Assembly (NCBI GenBank): GCA_965140555.1
Contig: OZ223260.1
Span: forward strand, 1 to 64,000
Direction: 5' to 3'
DNA length: 64,000 nt
Source: UBA1351 sp965140555
GTDB lineage: Bacteria > Bacillota > Clostridia > Lachnospirales > Vallitaleaceae
Numbering within the stretch: the stretch's first letter is position 1; every line of letters starts with the position of its first letter. Below, piece after piece: positions 35,133-43,810 of the stretch. The position numbers and the translations under genes were made by a program. The notes under the pieces were generated by a model that saw nothing but the letters and a program-made list of their open reading frames with translations, did not search any database and was not told where the DNA came from.

Positions 35133-36160
35133 ATGAAAAAACATTTGGATTTACAATCAAAAGAAACATATAGCCATATCAGAAATACAGTAATAACGGC
35201 ACAATCAAAAGTGACTGCAGCAGTTAATACTGCAATGATTGGAGCATATTGGGAGATCGGTGAACAGATTTATCTTAAATGTGGTGAAAACGACAGAGCT
35301 GACTATGGTAAGCAATTACTAAAATACCTTTCTGATGAGTTGACTAATGAATTTGGTAAAGGATTTTCTGAGCGAAACCTACGGAATATGAGACAGTTTT
35401 ATCTGGCATTTCCAATTCGGAAGACACTGTCTGCCAGATTGAGCTGGTCACACTATATGTTATTAATGAAGATTGATAACAAGGACAGAAGACAATTTTA
35501 CATAGATGAATGTGAAAAGGCTTCATGGAGTGTAAGACAATTAAAACGACAAATTGATACGTTATATTATGACCGTATACTGGCAAGTAAAAATAAAGCG
35601 GCTGTTGCTGATGAGATAAATAAGCTGGAACCTAAACCGGCCTATGATCAGATTATAAAAGATCCATATGTACTTGAGTTCCTTAATCTTGAAGCCAACC
35701 CACATTTTTATGAAAAGGATCTTGAACAAGCTCTAATAGATCATTTGCAAAAATTCTTGTTAGAATTAGGTCGTGGATTTTCATTTGTTGCAAGACAACA
35801 GAAGATATCTTTTGATGGTAGAAATTTCTACATCGATTTGGTTTTTTATAATTATATATTGAAATGTTTTGTCCTCATTGATCTGAAACTGGGGGACTTG
35901 GCTCATCAAGATTTAGGTCAAATGCAGATGTATGTCAATTATTATACAAGAGAATTAATGAACGAAGGTGATAATCCTCCAATTGGCTCGTCCTATGTGC
36001 GGACAAGAGTGATTCTATCGTTAAATATACGTTACCAGAAGATAACACTCAAATATTTGCATCAAAGTATATGACGTATCTTCCGACGGAAGAGGAGCTT
36101 AAAAGGGAGCTTCGCTTGGATGAATTCATGAAATTAGATGACGATTCATTTGATGATTAA
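35133..36160 (+). pseudogene. DUF1016 (YhcG-like) PDDEXK nuclease gene with a late frameshift
   Basis: The first frame gives 313 residues (35133-36074): an N-terminal helical DUF1016 domain (YWEIGEQIYLK, SERNLRNMRQFYLAFP, LSWSHYMLLMKI) and the nuclease core (FYIDLVFYN, FVLIDLKLGDL, the PD-D/EXK signature). After NPPIG the frame is lost near 35985. One base to the side it continues LVLCADKSDSIVKYTLPEDN and on to an end at 36160 (LDEFMKLDDDSFDD). A single-base deletion explains this. The catalytic core is intact, so the shortened product might still work. YhcG-type genes often sit in type I R-M loci. Confidence 0.85.
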
Positions 36161-36202
36161 TTAGGAGTCAGTGTTAAGTAATTTAAAAAAGGGGAAAAAC
36201 AT

Positions 36203-39200
36203 ATGTGTTATAATTTTGAGTTTCTTAAAAAGCATAAGTTATACAGTAGTTTCTCAGATGCTTGTATCGAAGCAGAGAAAAGCTTGGTAGTGTCATATTC
36301 GACAACAGCTATTTTAACAAGAAGGGCTTTAGAGTTAGCAGTGAAATGGGTGTTTAGTTATGATCAAGATCTTACCGTACCTTATCAAGATAATCTATCA
36401 TCATTGATACATGATTACTCTTTTAAGAGTGTCATTGATATCAAACTATTTCCGATGCTTAAGTATATTCAAAAGCTTGGGAATAATGCAGTCCATACAA
36501 ATACCAGTATTTCAAGGGATCAGGCTATTTTAGCGTTAAGAAATCTTTACGATTTTATATCATGGATTGATTACAGTTATTCGGATGAGTTACATGATCA
36601 ACCATTTGATGAATCTATACTTCATGATTCAGTAGGTCAGAAGCGGACAAAAAAAGAACTTCAGGATTTATACGAAAAGTTAGGATCTAAAGATAAAAAG
36701 CTTAAAGAGATTATTAAAGAGAATGAACAATTACGTAAACAAATGACGGCAAAACGTGAGAAGAATGAGAAGCATCGTGAGTTTACGACTTCTGATATCA
36801 GTGAATTCAAAACAAGGAAGATGTATATTGACCTTGAATTACAATTAGCAGGTTGGAAAATCGGAAGTGATTGCTTAGAAGAGGTCGAAGTCAATGGTAT
36901 GCCGAATAATCAAGAAAAGGGATATGTTGATTATGTATTATATGGCGATGATGGAAAGGCTTTAGCTATTATTGAAGCAAAAAGAACATCTAAAGATTCA
37001 AGAATTGGTAAACAGCAAGCGAAGCTTTATGCAGATTGTATCGAGAAAGAAACAGGTTTTAGACCAATTATATTCTATACTAACGGTTATGATTACTACT
37101 TGTGGGATGATAGATCGTATCCTGAAAGACGAGTATCAGGGATTTATACAAAGGATGAGCTCGAATGGCTCACATATAAAAGGACAAACAAGAGCAGTCT
37201 CCATGCCGTGAATATCAAAGACGAAATTACGAATCGTATATATCAAAAAATGGCCATACAAGCCGTTTGTGATACGTTTCAAAAGGGAAATAGAAAAGCT
37301 TTATTAGTTATGGCTACTGGATCAGGAAAGACTAGAACGGCTATATCACTTGTGGATGTTCTACAAACTAAGGGATGGGTGAAAAATGTTCTTTTCTTAG
37401 CGGATCGAACGGCTTTAGTTAGACAAGCAAAGAAGAACTTTAAGAACTTGTTACCAAATTTGTCCCTATGTAATCTTTTGGATTCAAAAGACAATCCAGA
37501 GAGTAGAATGGTATTTTCGACGTATCCAACAATGATGAATGCTATTGATGATACGAAGTCAAAAGATGGTAGCAGATTATTTACATCAGGTCACTTTGAC
37601 TTAATAATCATAGATGAGTCTCATCGAAGTATTTATAAAAAATATCAAGCGATCTTTGATTATTTCGACGCATCATTGATTGGCTTAACGGCAACACCTA
37701 AAAGTGATATTGATAAAAATACATATGAAATATTTGAGTTAGAGAATAATGTGCCTACATTTGCTTATGAACTTGGTGAAGCCATAGAAGCGAAATATCT
37801 CAACCCATATAGCACTATCGAGTCAACTCTTAAGTTAATGGAAGAAGGTATTCATTATGATGATTTATCAGAAGAAGAAAAAATGGCTTTTGAAGAAACC
37901 TTTGATGATGATGTAAAAGATATCGGTGGCGATGAGTTAAATGAGAAATTATTTAATAAGGATACTGTAGATTTAGTTCTTCGAAATTTGATGGATAAGG
38001 GACTAAAAGTTGAAGGCGGAGATAAGTTGGGCAAAACCATTATCTTTGCTAAAAATAAGAAACATGCACAGTTTATTATCGAACGGTTTAATAAGTTATA
38101 TTCAGATTATAAAGATGGGTTCGCTAAGGCGATATATACGGATATAAATTATATTGAAAGTGTGATTGATGATTTTTCTACAAAAGAAAAACTTCCTCAA
38201 ATTGCGGTATCGGTGGACATGCTTGATACCGGTATCGACATACCTGAACTTGTCAACCTTGTTTTCTTTAAAAAAGTGCGTTCAAAGTCAAAATTTTGGC
38301 AGATGATTGGAAGAGGTACAAGGTTGTGTCCTGATCTTTTTGGAGTTGGTGAAGATAAGAAAAGTTTTTTGGTTTTTGATTATTGTTCAAATTTCGAGTA
38401 TTTCAGGGTGAATAAGAACGGAACTGAAGGCAAGCTTGTTAAAACCCTTACAGAGAATATTTTTAACATGAAAACGGGGATAGCAAGAGAACTTCAGCAT
38501 TTCGATTATCAAACAGAGAAATTAATTGATCATAGAAAAGCGATTGTTAAGGAGCAATTGACTGCTGTTCAAATGATTGATGAGAAGAAATTTAATAGCC
38601 GGTTGAAACTTCAATATATTCATAAGTTTAATAAAAATGAAGCTTGGCAAAATCTTTCGGATGCTGATGTAAGAGAAATTTCAGATCATGTTGCTGCATT
38701 AGTTAAGACAATCGAGGATGATGAATTAGCAAAACGATTTGATCATCTTATGTTTACGATAGAATATGCATATCTTAAAGGATTGCAAGTGACTAAGCCA
38801 AAAATGAGAGTTGTGACAACGGCGGATAGACTTTCGACAAAAGGTACTATACCTCAAGTAAAACAACAAGAAGAGATTATTAAAAGAGTGCAGACAGATG
38901 AATTTTGGAATGAAGCTGATATAATTGATCTTGAAATCGTTCGAGAAGCATTTAGAGATTTAATTAAGTTTCTTGAAAGAGAGCAGAAACGAACCTATTA
39001 TACAAATTTTACAGACGAGATATTAACAACACGAGAAGGACCTGGTGAGTATTCAGTTAATGAATTGAAGAGTTATCGTAAAAAGGTCAATGCTTATCTT
39101 CAGGAACATCAAGATGATATTGTTGTCTATAAGCTTCGTAATAATAAAGAGCTTGCAAAGGATGACATTAAGCATCTTGAAAAGATACTATGGGAAGAAC

Positions 39201-39529
39201 TAGGTACCAAGGATGATTATGAGAATGAGTTCGGTGATCGACCTTTGTTAGTTTTAGTTTCATCATTGGTTGGCCTTGATTCAAATGCAGCTAATGCAGT
39301 TTTTTCAGAGTTCTTGTCAGATGAATCGTTGAATTCAAACCAGATGGCCTTTGTTAAATTAATTGTTGATCATGTTGTAAAGAATGGTTTGTTGGATAAG
39401 CATGTACTGAATGAACATCCGTTTAACCGATATGGCAGTGTGGTCCAGTTGTTTAATGATAAGATGGATGTGGTTAAGGGTATTATTGGTAAGATTGATG
39501 AGATTAATGGTCGGGTTGACGTAGGTTAA
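36203..39529 (+). CDS. hsdR: Type I restriction enzyme subunit HsdR
   Basis: DNA-translocating and cleaving subunit of the type I complex, 1108 residues. Order of parts: DUF4145-like N-terminal domain (~1-130), coiled coil (~150-195), PD-D/EXK nuclease (Asp243 then EAK at 258-260, QxxxY-like QQAKLYA), SF2 helicase with ATGSGKT (371-377), DESH (471-474) and the late MIGRGTRL, and a helical C terminus. AAAGGGG precedes the ATG. It is separated from hsdS by 3.8 kb of cargo and remnants, so it probably needs its own promoter, which was not identified. Confidence 0.95.
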   Translation: MCYNFEFLKKHKLYSSFSDACIEAEKSLVVSYSTTAILTRRALELAVKWVFSYDQDLTVPYQDNLSSLIHDYSFKSVIDIKLFPMLKYIQKLGNNAVHTNTSISRDQAILALRNLYDFISWIDYSYSDELHDQPFDESILHDSVGQKRTKKELQDLYEKLGSKDKKLKEIIKENEQLRKQMTAKREKNEKHREFTTSDISEFKTRKMYIDLELQLAGWKIGSDCLEEVEVNGMPNNQEKGYVDYVLYGDDGKALAIIEAKRTSKDSRIGKQQAKLYADCIEKETGFRPIIFYTNGYDYYLWDDRSYPERRVSGIYTKDELEWLTYKRTNKSSLHAVNIKDEITNRIYQKMAIQAVCDTFQKGNRKALLVMATGSGKTRTAISLVDVLQTKGWVKNVLFLADRTALVRQAKKNFKNLLPNLSLCNLLDSKDNPESRMVFSTYPTMMNAIDDTKSKDGSRLFTSGHFDLIIIDESHRSIYKKYQAIFDYFDASLIGLTATPKSDIDKNTYEIFELENNVPTFAYELGEAIEAKYLNPYSTIESTLKLMEEGIHYDDLSEEEKMAFEETFDDDVKDIGGDELNEKLFNKDTVDLVLRNLMDKGLKVEGGDKLGKTIIFAKNKKHAQFIIERFNKLYSDYKDGFAKAIYTDINYIESVIDDFSTKEKLPQIAVSVDMLDTGIDIPELVNLVFFKKVRSKSKFWQMIGRGTRLCPDLFGVGEDKKSFLVFDYCSNFEYFRVNKNGTEGKLVKTLTENIFNMKTGIARELQHFDYQTEKLIDHRKAIVKEQLTAVQMIDEKKFNSRLKLQYIHKFNKNEAWQNLSDADVREISDHVAALVKTIEDDELAKRFDHLMFTIEYAYLKGLQVTKPKMRVVTTADRLSTKGTIPQVKQQEEIIKRVQTDEFWNEADIIDLEIVREAFRDLIKFLEREQKRTYYTNFTDEILTTREGPGEYSVNELKSYRKKVNAYLQEHQDDIVVYKLRNNKELAKDDIKHLEKILWEELGTKDDYENEFGDRPLLVLVSSLVGLDSNAANAVFSEFLSDESLNSNQMAFVKLIVDHVVKNGLLDKHVLNEHPFNRYGSVVQLFNDKMDVVKGIIGKIDEINGRVDVG

Positions 39530-39566
39530 AGTTATTAGTAAATTTTTGAGATTTAGGAGACCAGCT

Positions 39567-39690
39567 ATGAAAAGTCAAGAGGAAAATAGCAGGAAATTCC
39601 ATTTTTATATCAGTGGTAAAAAGGGTAACTTTAATAAAGCTCCCTTAAAGGTGCTTTTTCAAAATCATAGATTAGTGGTATCAGATCTCT
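39567..39690 (+). pseudogene. 5' fragment of a gene cut by the IS110 element
   Basis: ATG at 39567 eight bases after TTAGGAGA opens a frame beginning MKSQEENSRKFHFYISGKKG. After about 35-40 codons it runs into the transposase region and continues only as its antisense shadow to 39767. This looks like a real gene start after hsdR that lost its 3' part to insertion. The parent family is not recognised and the rest was not found beyond the element. Confidence 0.45.
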
Positions 39691-40856
39691 TAGTCGAGAT
39701 TAAATTTTACATCGTCAGTCATCATCTTCCAGATGATTCTGACCAGTTTGCCGGAACAATGCCCTAAGGCGTTATAGTGCGTCCGACCTTCAGCCATCTT
39801 GGTATCGTAATAAGCTTTGAAGGTTGCATTGTTTCTAACAACGTTATGTGCTGCATTCATCAGCGCATATCTAAGAACTCTAGACCCTCGTTTGGACATC
39901 CTAGTATGGCTAGCATTAAAATTACCAGACTGATGAATAGAAGGATCTAGACCAGCATAAGCCAGTAATTGTTTGGGTTTACCGAATCGATGAATGCTAC
40001 CAATTTCGCCGAGTATCATTCCACCATTAATATATCCGATGCCTGGAATGGTCATGATGACCGAATCATTGAATTTCATGATATCTATCATCTCAGCTTC
40101 AATACTATTTAATTGGCTATCCAATAACTCAATCTGTGAGATTGCGTGGGTTATTTGAATAGATACAGTACTGTCACTGTTACCGACAGACTTCTGTGCA
40201 AGAACTCTTAATTCTTTTGCCTGTTCTTTCTTGAAATGACCGTGGGAGGAAACTTCAAGTAGGTGAGCAAGATGGGTCATGTGCATAGAAGCGATATCGC
40301 GTGGTGCAGGTGCCTCTTTCAGAAGAGCGTAGACAGATTTCTGATGCAGTCCTGACTTGAAAAAGTACTGCAGTTCAGGAAAAACTTGGTCAACATAGGA
40401 AGTCAGTTGGATTTTTAACCGTGTCCGCTGCTTAATGGTTTTCTGACGAAAACGACCAAGGGTCTTTAGGTCCATGATATCTAGATCATAGAAGGTGATG
40501 AATCTGAAAGAGCTTTGCAACATTAAAGTTTTAGCAATAATGTAGGTGTCGACTTTGTCCGTCTTGGTTTTGCGAATGTTATTTTTTCGCATGGAAGATG
40601 TGGCAAGGGGATTAAGAACACACACCTTATAACCGGTGGCGACAAGGAATCGGACAAGGTTGTCGCCATAGTGTGCCGTTGATGGGGGACCGATGATGAG
40701 GTCGTCCAAACCGAAAGAATCGAGTTTGGAGATCAACAATTGGAAGCCATCACCGTCATTCGTAAATTTGAACGGCTCGATGAGTGTTTCACCATCAGAA
40801 GATAGGACTGAGGCAAAATGGTTAAGTTTAGCAATATCAATGCCAACGTAAATCAT
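39690..40856 (-). CDS. IS110-family transposase (DEDD recombinase)
   Basis: Recombinase of 388 residues. The N-terminal RuvC-like domain has Asp7 (VGIDIAK) and the pair Asp100/Asp103 (KTDKVDTYIIAK). The C-terminal Transposase_20 domain has TIPGIGYINGGMILGEIG and SKRGSRVLRYALMNAAH. Where family members have a Glu in a G-(M/L)-E-S-T-x-H-Y context, this protein reads GPPSTAHY, with Pro58 in place of the third DEDD acid. If the reading is right the enzyme is probably inactive. GGGAGGT precedes the ATG on the complement. Confidence 0.93.
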   Translation of the reverse strand: MIYVGIDIAKLNHFASVLSSDGETLIEPFKFTNDGDGFQLLISKLDSFGLDDLIIGPPSTAHYGDNLVRFLVATGYKVCVLNPLATSSMRKNNIRKTKTDKVDTYIIAKTLMLQSSFRFITFYDLDIMDLKTLGRFRQKTIKQRTRLKIQLTSYVDQVFPELQYFFKSGLHQKSVYALLKEAPAPRDIASMHMTHLAHLLEVSSHGHFKKEQAKELRVLAQKSVGNSDSTVSIQITHAISQIELLDSQLNSIEAEMIDIMKFNDSVIMTIPGIGYINGGMILGEIGSIHRFGKPKQLLAYAGLDPSIHQSGNFNASHTRMSKRGSRVLRYALMNAAHNVVRNNATFKAYYDTKMAEGRTHYNALGHCSGKLVRIIWKMMTDDVKFNLD

Positions 40857-40879
40857 GAGGTTGTACCTCCCTTTCTAAA

Positions 40880-41065
40880 AGTCTGATACCGTGATATCCA
40901 CCAAGCAATATCATCGTAGACTTGATTGAAATAAGTACTTAGAAGCAACAGCTCCGACAGCAACATCCAGCTTATAAACAATTCAGATAAAGTTAGCGGC
41001 AATACACTCCAGTTAAGTAGTCAAGGCTACAGGGAAAAATCAAAAGTCCACAGTATCTGATTGTA
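40880..41065 (-). ncRNA. Candidate IS110 bridge RNA
   Basis: Non-coding stretch upstream of the transposase start, where IS110 bridge RNAs are encoded. On the minus strand, CAGATACTGTG (41059-41049) can pair with CACGGTATCAG (40893-40883) with one mismatch, closing a ~175-base RNA. A TATAAT lies just upstream on that strand (complement of 41066-41071). GGTATCAGA in this RNA recurs at the opposite element end. Structure was judged by eye only. Confidence 0.45.
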
Positions 41066-41185
41066 TTATAACCACGATATTAAAAAGAAAGGAAATGATG
41101 TTTTTGGTTCTATAAACATCATACAAGGGAAATTTGTAGATTTATGATTTGTCAAATAGCAAGAATAGTATTTGTTAAATGTTCT

Positions 41186-41217
41186 GATTCCGGCCTCGTT
41201 ATGAGAGGCCAAGAATC
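41186..41217. repeat. Stem-loop beside the IS110 element
   Basis: GATTC-C-GGCCTC (41186-41197) pairs with GAGGCC-AA-GAATC (41205-41217). There is no T-run. It may be a target-type palindrome for the IS or a remnant; the rest of 41101-41364 shows nothing recognisable. Confidence 0.45.
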
Positions 41218-41364
41218 CAGGGTATATGGTGAGGTACTGTGAACTATGGTGTTATCAAGTTTTGAAACCTAAGCTAAATTTAAAACAAATAAATTTATGC
41301 AAACAGTAATTAGCAGCTATACATTACATAATGTGGACTTTACAAAAATTAGAGAGGTGAACAC

Positions 41365-41745
41365 ATGGGATATTATTCAAGAACAAGAGAAGAAAAAAAC
41401 ATTGTTATATGGATGTCAGTGATCTTTATCATAGGTGGTGTTGTAGGTGTTTACTTGCTTAGTAGAGTTGGAGAAATCAACTCTAGTTATCCTTATATTT
41501 TCTTTGCGTCAGGATATATAACGATTACGTTCTATTTTTTTATTAAATTGGTTAAGCGTTCCGGATGGCTATTGTTTGAATTACCACTTCTTGATGCAGT
41601 TATCATATATATTTTTATACCTCTTATTTTTGTATTTTTTGGCTTTTGGTATCTTGTAAAAGTTGTTATATTATTATATGCAAGCTTTATAGGTGTTATA
41701 CCTTATTACTTTTGGAACGTCGGAAAACTAATCTTCAATAGATAG
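41365..41745 (+). CDS. Small multi-pass membrane protein, unknown function
   Basis: Protein of 126 residues with about four hydrophobic helices (roughly 13-33, 40-60, 68-90, 93-115) and almost no soluble part. GAGAGGTG precedes the ATG by 7 bases. No family recognised. It lies in an accessory stretch between the IS110 element and other orphan genes and may have arrived with the island. Confidence 0.6.
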   Translation: MGYYSRTREEKNIVIWMSVIFIIGGVVGVYLLSRVGEINSSYPYIFFASGYITITFYFFIKLVKRSGWLLFELPLLDAVIIYIFIPLIFVFFGFWYLVKVVILLYASFIGVIPYYFWNVGKLIFNR

Positions 41746-41885
41746 TTTATACTCTTAATAAATCATTCCTAAGAAAGTTAGACTATTCATATAGAAAACT
41801 ATGCCCGCTTATCTAAAAATCGATTCTAGGGTAAATAAAAACTGTTAATATTGATTTGGATGTGCTGTACCCTAGGTTTTGTAAA

Positions 41886-42038
41886 ATGGAAACGAATAAA
41901 GAACGGGAACTTGAGGAATATCTATATAAAAATTTGTATATTGAACTCAAGGATATTGAAAAAGCAAATAAGGATAATGATGATACAGAGAATTATGATG
42001 GGTTGCAAAAGAAACTTCAAAGAGCAGAGTCGAATTAG
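41886..42038 (+). CDS. Possible short acidic/basic helical protein
   Basis: ATG at 41886 opens 50 residues beginning METNKERELEEYLYKNLYIE, highly charged and probably helical. The ribosome site is weak and another frame overlaps. Nothing else between 41746 and 42136 was recognised. Confidence 0.3.
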   Translation: METNKERELEEYLYKNLYIELKDIEKANKDNDDTENYDGLQKKLQRAESN

Positions 42039-42136
42039 ATACAAAACAAAGAGAAGATGATAATTGACATTATAATGGTTTAAGAACCACAACACGTAAT
42101 TGTGCTTAAGATAACAAATAAGATAAGGGGAAAACA

Positions 42137-42649
42137 GTGAAGAAGAACATAACTATAATAAGTCTATTATGTGGAATAACTATAGTCATATCGATGGTCA
42201 TAATCACAAGTATCAGTAAGGCAAAAGATATGAACGTTAACAAAGACAACAACAAGGCACAAAAGGAAGTCATGTACTTCAAGAAAGAGAATCTTAACAA
42301 ATATCCAAAAGTAAAAGCCTATATTGAGGAAAATGGATATGACGGAGAGTTTGGTCAATTGGATGAACTTGAAGAAAATATAGAACAATCAACAGACACA
42401 TCCGACACAGGCGACAGTATATCAGACCTAGAATCAAAGTTAAGCAAGGAAGATGAAGAGGCGATAGCAGAGAGATATAATCTAACAAAACCGGAGCAAG
42501 AGGTTGAGGAGAAGCAGCATTATATAGTGGTAGAAGTGATTAGAAACATATCAGATAAATCATCGGAATATACCGTCAGTCAAGTATGGTCATTAGAATC
42601 GACTAGTGGAGATATCGGTTATAGTTTTGAGCCACTTATCCTTGAGTAA
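42137..42649 (+). CDS. Membrane-anchored or secreted protein, unknown function
   Basis: Protein of 170 residues with an N-terminal signal-anchor helix (about 5-26) and a charged, acidic extracellular part (many D, E, S) ending in a beta-rich segment (HYIVVEVIRNI, YTVSQVWSLES). Start GTG after AAGGGGAAAA. No lipobox Cys, no sorting signal and no family recognised. A copy of repeat family 2 begins 12 bases after its stop. Confidence 0.6.
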   Translation: MKKNITIISLLCGITIVISMVIITSISKAKDMNVNKDNNKAQKEVMYFKKENLNKYPKVKAYIEENGYDGEFGQLDELEENIEQSTDTSDTGDSISDLESKLSKEDEEAIAERYNLTKPEQEVEEKQHYIVVEVIRNISDKSSEYTVSQVWSLESTSGDIGYSFEPLILE

Positions 42650-42660
42650 AGATATTAGCT

Positions 42661-42739
42661 CACCACATCACCTCGCCTCATTCCAGCGCCTTGCCTATAA
42701 AAAAATAGTCTGCATAATTTGCTCAAATAAGAACATGCC
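42661..42739. repeat. Dispersed repeat family 2, copy a
   Basis: Shares CATTCCAGCGCCTTGCCTAT exactly with 47324-47343, and the flanks align over about 75 bases (CACC-CATC start, TCTGCATAAT, CAAATA-GAACATGCC end). No ORF and no obvious strong stem. Confidence 0.7.
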
Positions 42740-42781
42740 GATATACGAATATTTCGGCAAGCGGATTGTCGTAAGTTAACG

Positions 42782-42991
42782 TTAATGTTTAAAGTGCCCG
42801 GTAACCTTGGCCATAAAAAGCTGAAGCCCATAGCTGTCATCAGCATCAATATGACGAAGGAGTTTGTCATAATTTTTGCCCACAATAAGCATAATCATTC
42901 GATTGTTGTAAAAAATCTGTGCTTTATTATCTTTCAAAAGTTTATAGTCAAAAGGCTGTTCATCTCTTAGAATATGGCGTTTATCTTCCAT
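42782..42991 (-). CDS. Small hypothetical protein
   Basis: 69 residues beginning MEDKRHILRDEQPFDYKLLK, mixed charge, no membrane span, cytoplasmic. AAAGGACG lies about 8-13 bases before the ATG on the complement, which supports a real gene. It is the most downstream gene of the minus-strand group led by the DUF2089 gene, about 96 bases after its neighbour. No family recognised. Confidence 0.5.
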   Translation of the reverse strand: MEDKRHILRDEQPFDYKLLKDNKAQIFYNNRMIMLIVGKNYDKLLRHIDADDSYGLQLFMAKVTGHFKH

Positions 42992-43087
42992 TAGGTATTC
43001 GTCCTTTCTTGGTAATAAAATCTGTTAGATGTCTGGGGTTACACGTGTTTGTAGTGGGGAGCTTGCATGAGTTTTTAAGAGTTGCAA

Positions 43088-43489
43088 TCATTCAAGATCT
43101 TGAATCGACATGCGTTCCAACTGAGATTTGGTCTTGATTTGTCCTCTTTGGATGTAATAGATGCCAAGGAGTATAAAGGTCGGAATATTGTACATCAAAA
43201 AAGTGAATAATAAGAGAAAGGGATTGGGGAGATTGCTTGAAGTGGTCTCCCTTGTTGTTTCTTCAGAAGGAAGAAGGTGTTGGCCGCCATCCATTTCTAT
43301 CTCCACTGTGGTGTGCGTTACTGCAGTAAAAGAGGCTATTCCTAATAATACAAGGAGGGACAAAAGAAAACTTCCAAGGGGGAGTAGCAATCCGGGCCAT
43401 GATGCCCTATGGCGTGATAATTGGATTTGTAGATAGATAACGCCTCCGGTGATGGCGATTAGAATGATAAGCACTATTAAAGTTTTCAT
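43088..43489 (-). CDS. Membrane protein of unknown function next to DUF2089
   Basis: 133 residues with two N-terminal helices (about 3-20 and 30-55), an extracytoplasmic loop (~56-88), a third helix (~89-112) and a cytoplasmic tail. AAGGAGGAAC precedes the ATG on the complement, inside the end of the DUF2089 gene. DUF2089 regulators are often followed by one or two membrane proteins, so the two probably act together, perhaps in envelope stress sensing; this is inferred. Confidence 0.6.
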   Translation of the reverse strand: MKTLIVLIILIAITGGVIYLQIQLSRHRASWPGLLLPLGSFLLSLLVLLGIASFTAVTHTTVEIEMDGGQHLLPSEETTRETTSSNLPNPFLLLFTFLMYNIPTFILLGIYYIQRGQIKTKSQLERMSIQDLE

Positions 43490-43490
43490 A

Positions 43491-43793
43491 TTAGTGTTCC
43501 TCCTTCTTAGTATTTTTGTAGGCTTGTATTAGTATTTTTGCGGTGTCAAAGTCGACCTTCTCATCAATGGCTAAACGTTTAATGAGTGCTATATAAGGAT
43601 CTTTTGCCGTTTCCTCGGTCATGAGTATCTTCTGAATGAGTCGATCGAGGCGTAAACGAACCGTTGGATAGGTAACATCATATAGGCTGGCGACTTCTTT
43701 AAGTGAGCCGGATGCAAGGATAAATTTTTTGATAAAAGCCATGTCTTCATCATCTAATTGAGACATCCATTCAGGTACAATGTGAATAGACAT
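43491..43793 (-). CDS. DUF2089 family helix-turn-helix protein
   Basis: 100 residues beginning MSIHIVPEWMSQLDDEDMAFIKKF, with a helix-turn-helix (GSLKEVASLYDVTYPTVRLRLDRLIQK) as in DUF2089 proteins, and a helical C-terminal part. The usual N-terminal zinc ribbon is absent. AAGGAGG lies before the ATG on the complement. The promoter region carries three GTTTAA-type repeats overlapping the -35/-10, so it may regulate itself. Target genes beyond the operon are unknown. Confidence 0.75.
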   Translation of the reverse strand: MSIHIVPEWMSQLDDEDMAFIKKFILASGSLKEVASLYDVTYPTVRLRLDRLIQKILMTEETAKDPYIALIKRLAIDEKVDFDTAKILIQAYKNTKKEEH

Positions 43794-43810
43794 AGATACA
43801 CCTCCTTAGT

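Larger units (their letters stand above)
39670..41100. mobile_element. IS110-family insertion element (ends approximate)
   Basis: One minus-strand transposase gene plus about 250 bases of non-coding DNA on its 5' side, the architecture of IS110 elements that carry a bridge RNA. IS110 elements lack clear terminal inverted repeats, so the ends are estimates. GGTATCAGAT near 39678-39687 and AGTATCTGAT at 41052-41061 are a possible related pair near the two ends. Confidence 0.75.

Noticed and set aside
31280..39529. Phase-variable hsdS inversion system
   Set aside because: The extra hsdS tails are direct, not inverted, carry no recognition domains, and no invertase gene is present.
29574..41200. 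Attachment-site repeat of the ssrA 3' end bounding the island
   Set aside because: No second copy of the CACCTCCA region with its T-arm flank was found in the window, so no att site is claimed.
41851..42060. 69-codon frame overlapping the possible short protein at 41886
   Set aside because: Alternative frame with no ribosome site and a Lys/Arg/Ile composition produced by AT-rich DNA.
43161..43436. 91-codon plus-strand frame opposite the DUF2089-linked membrane gene
   Set aside because: No start signal; antisense of the better supported minus-strand gene.
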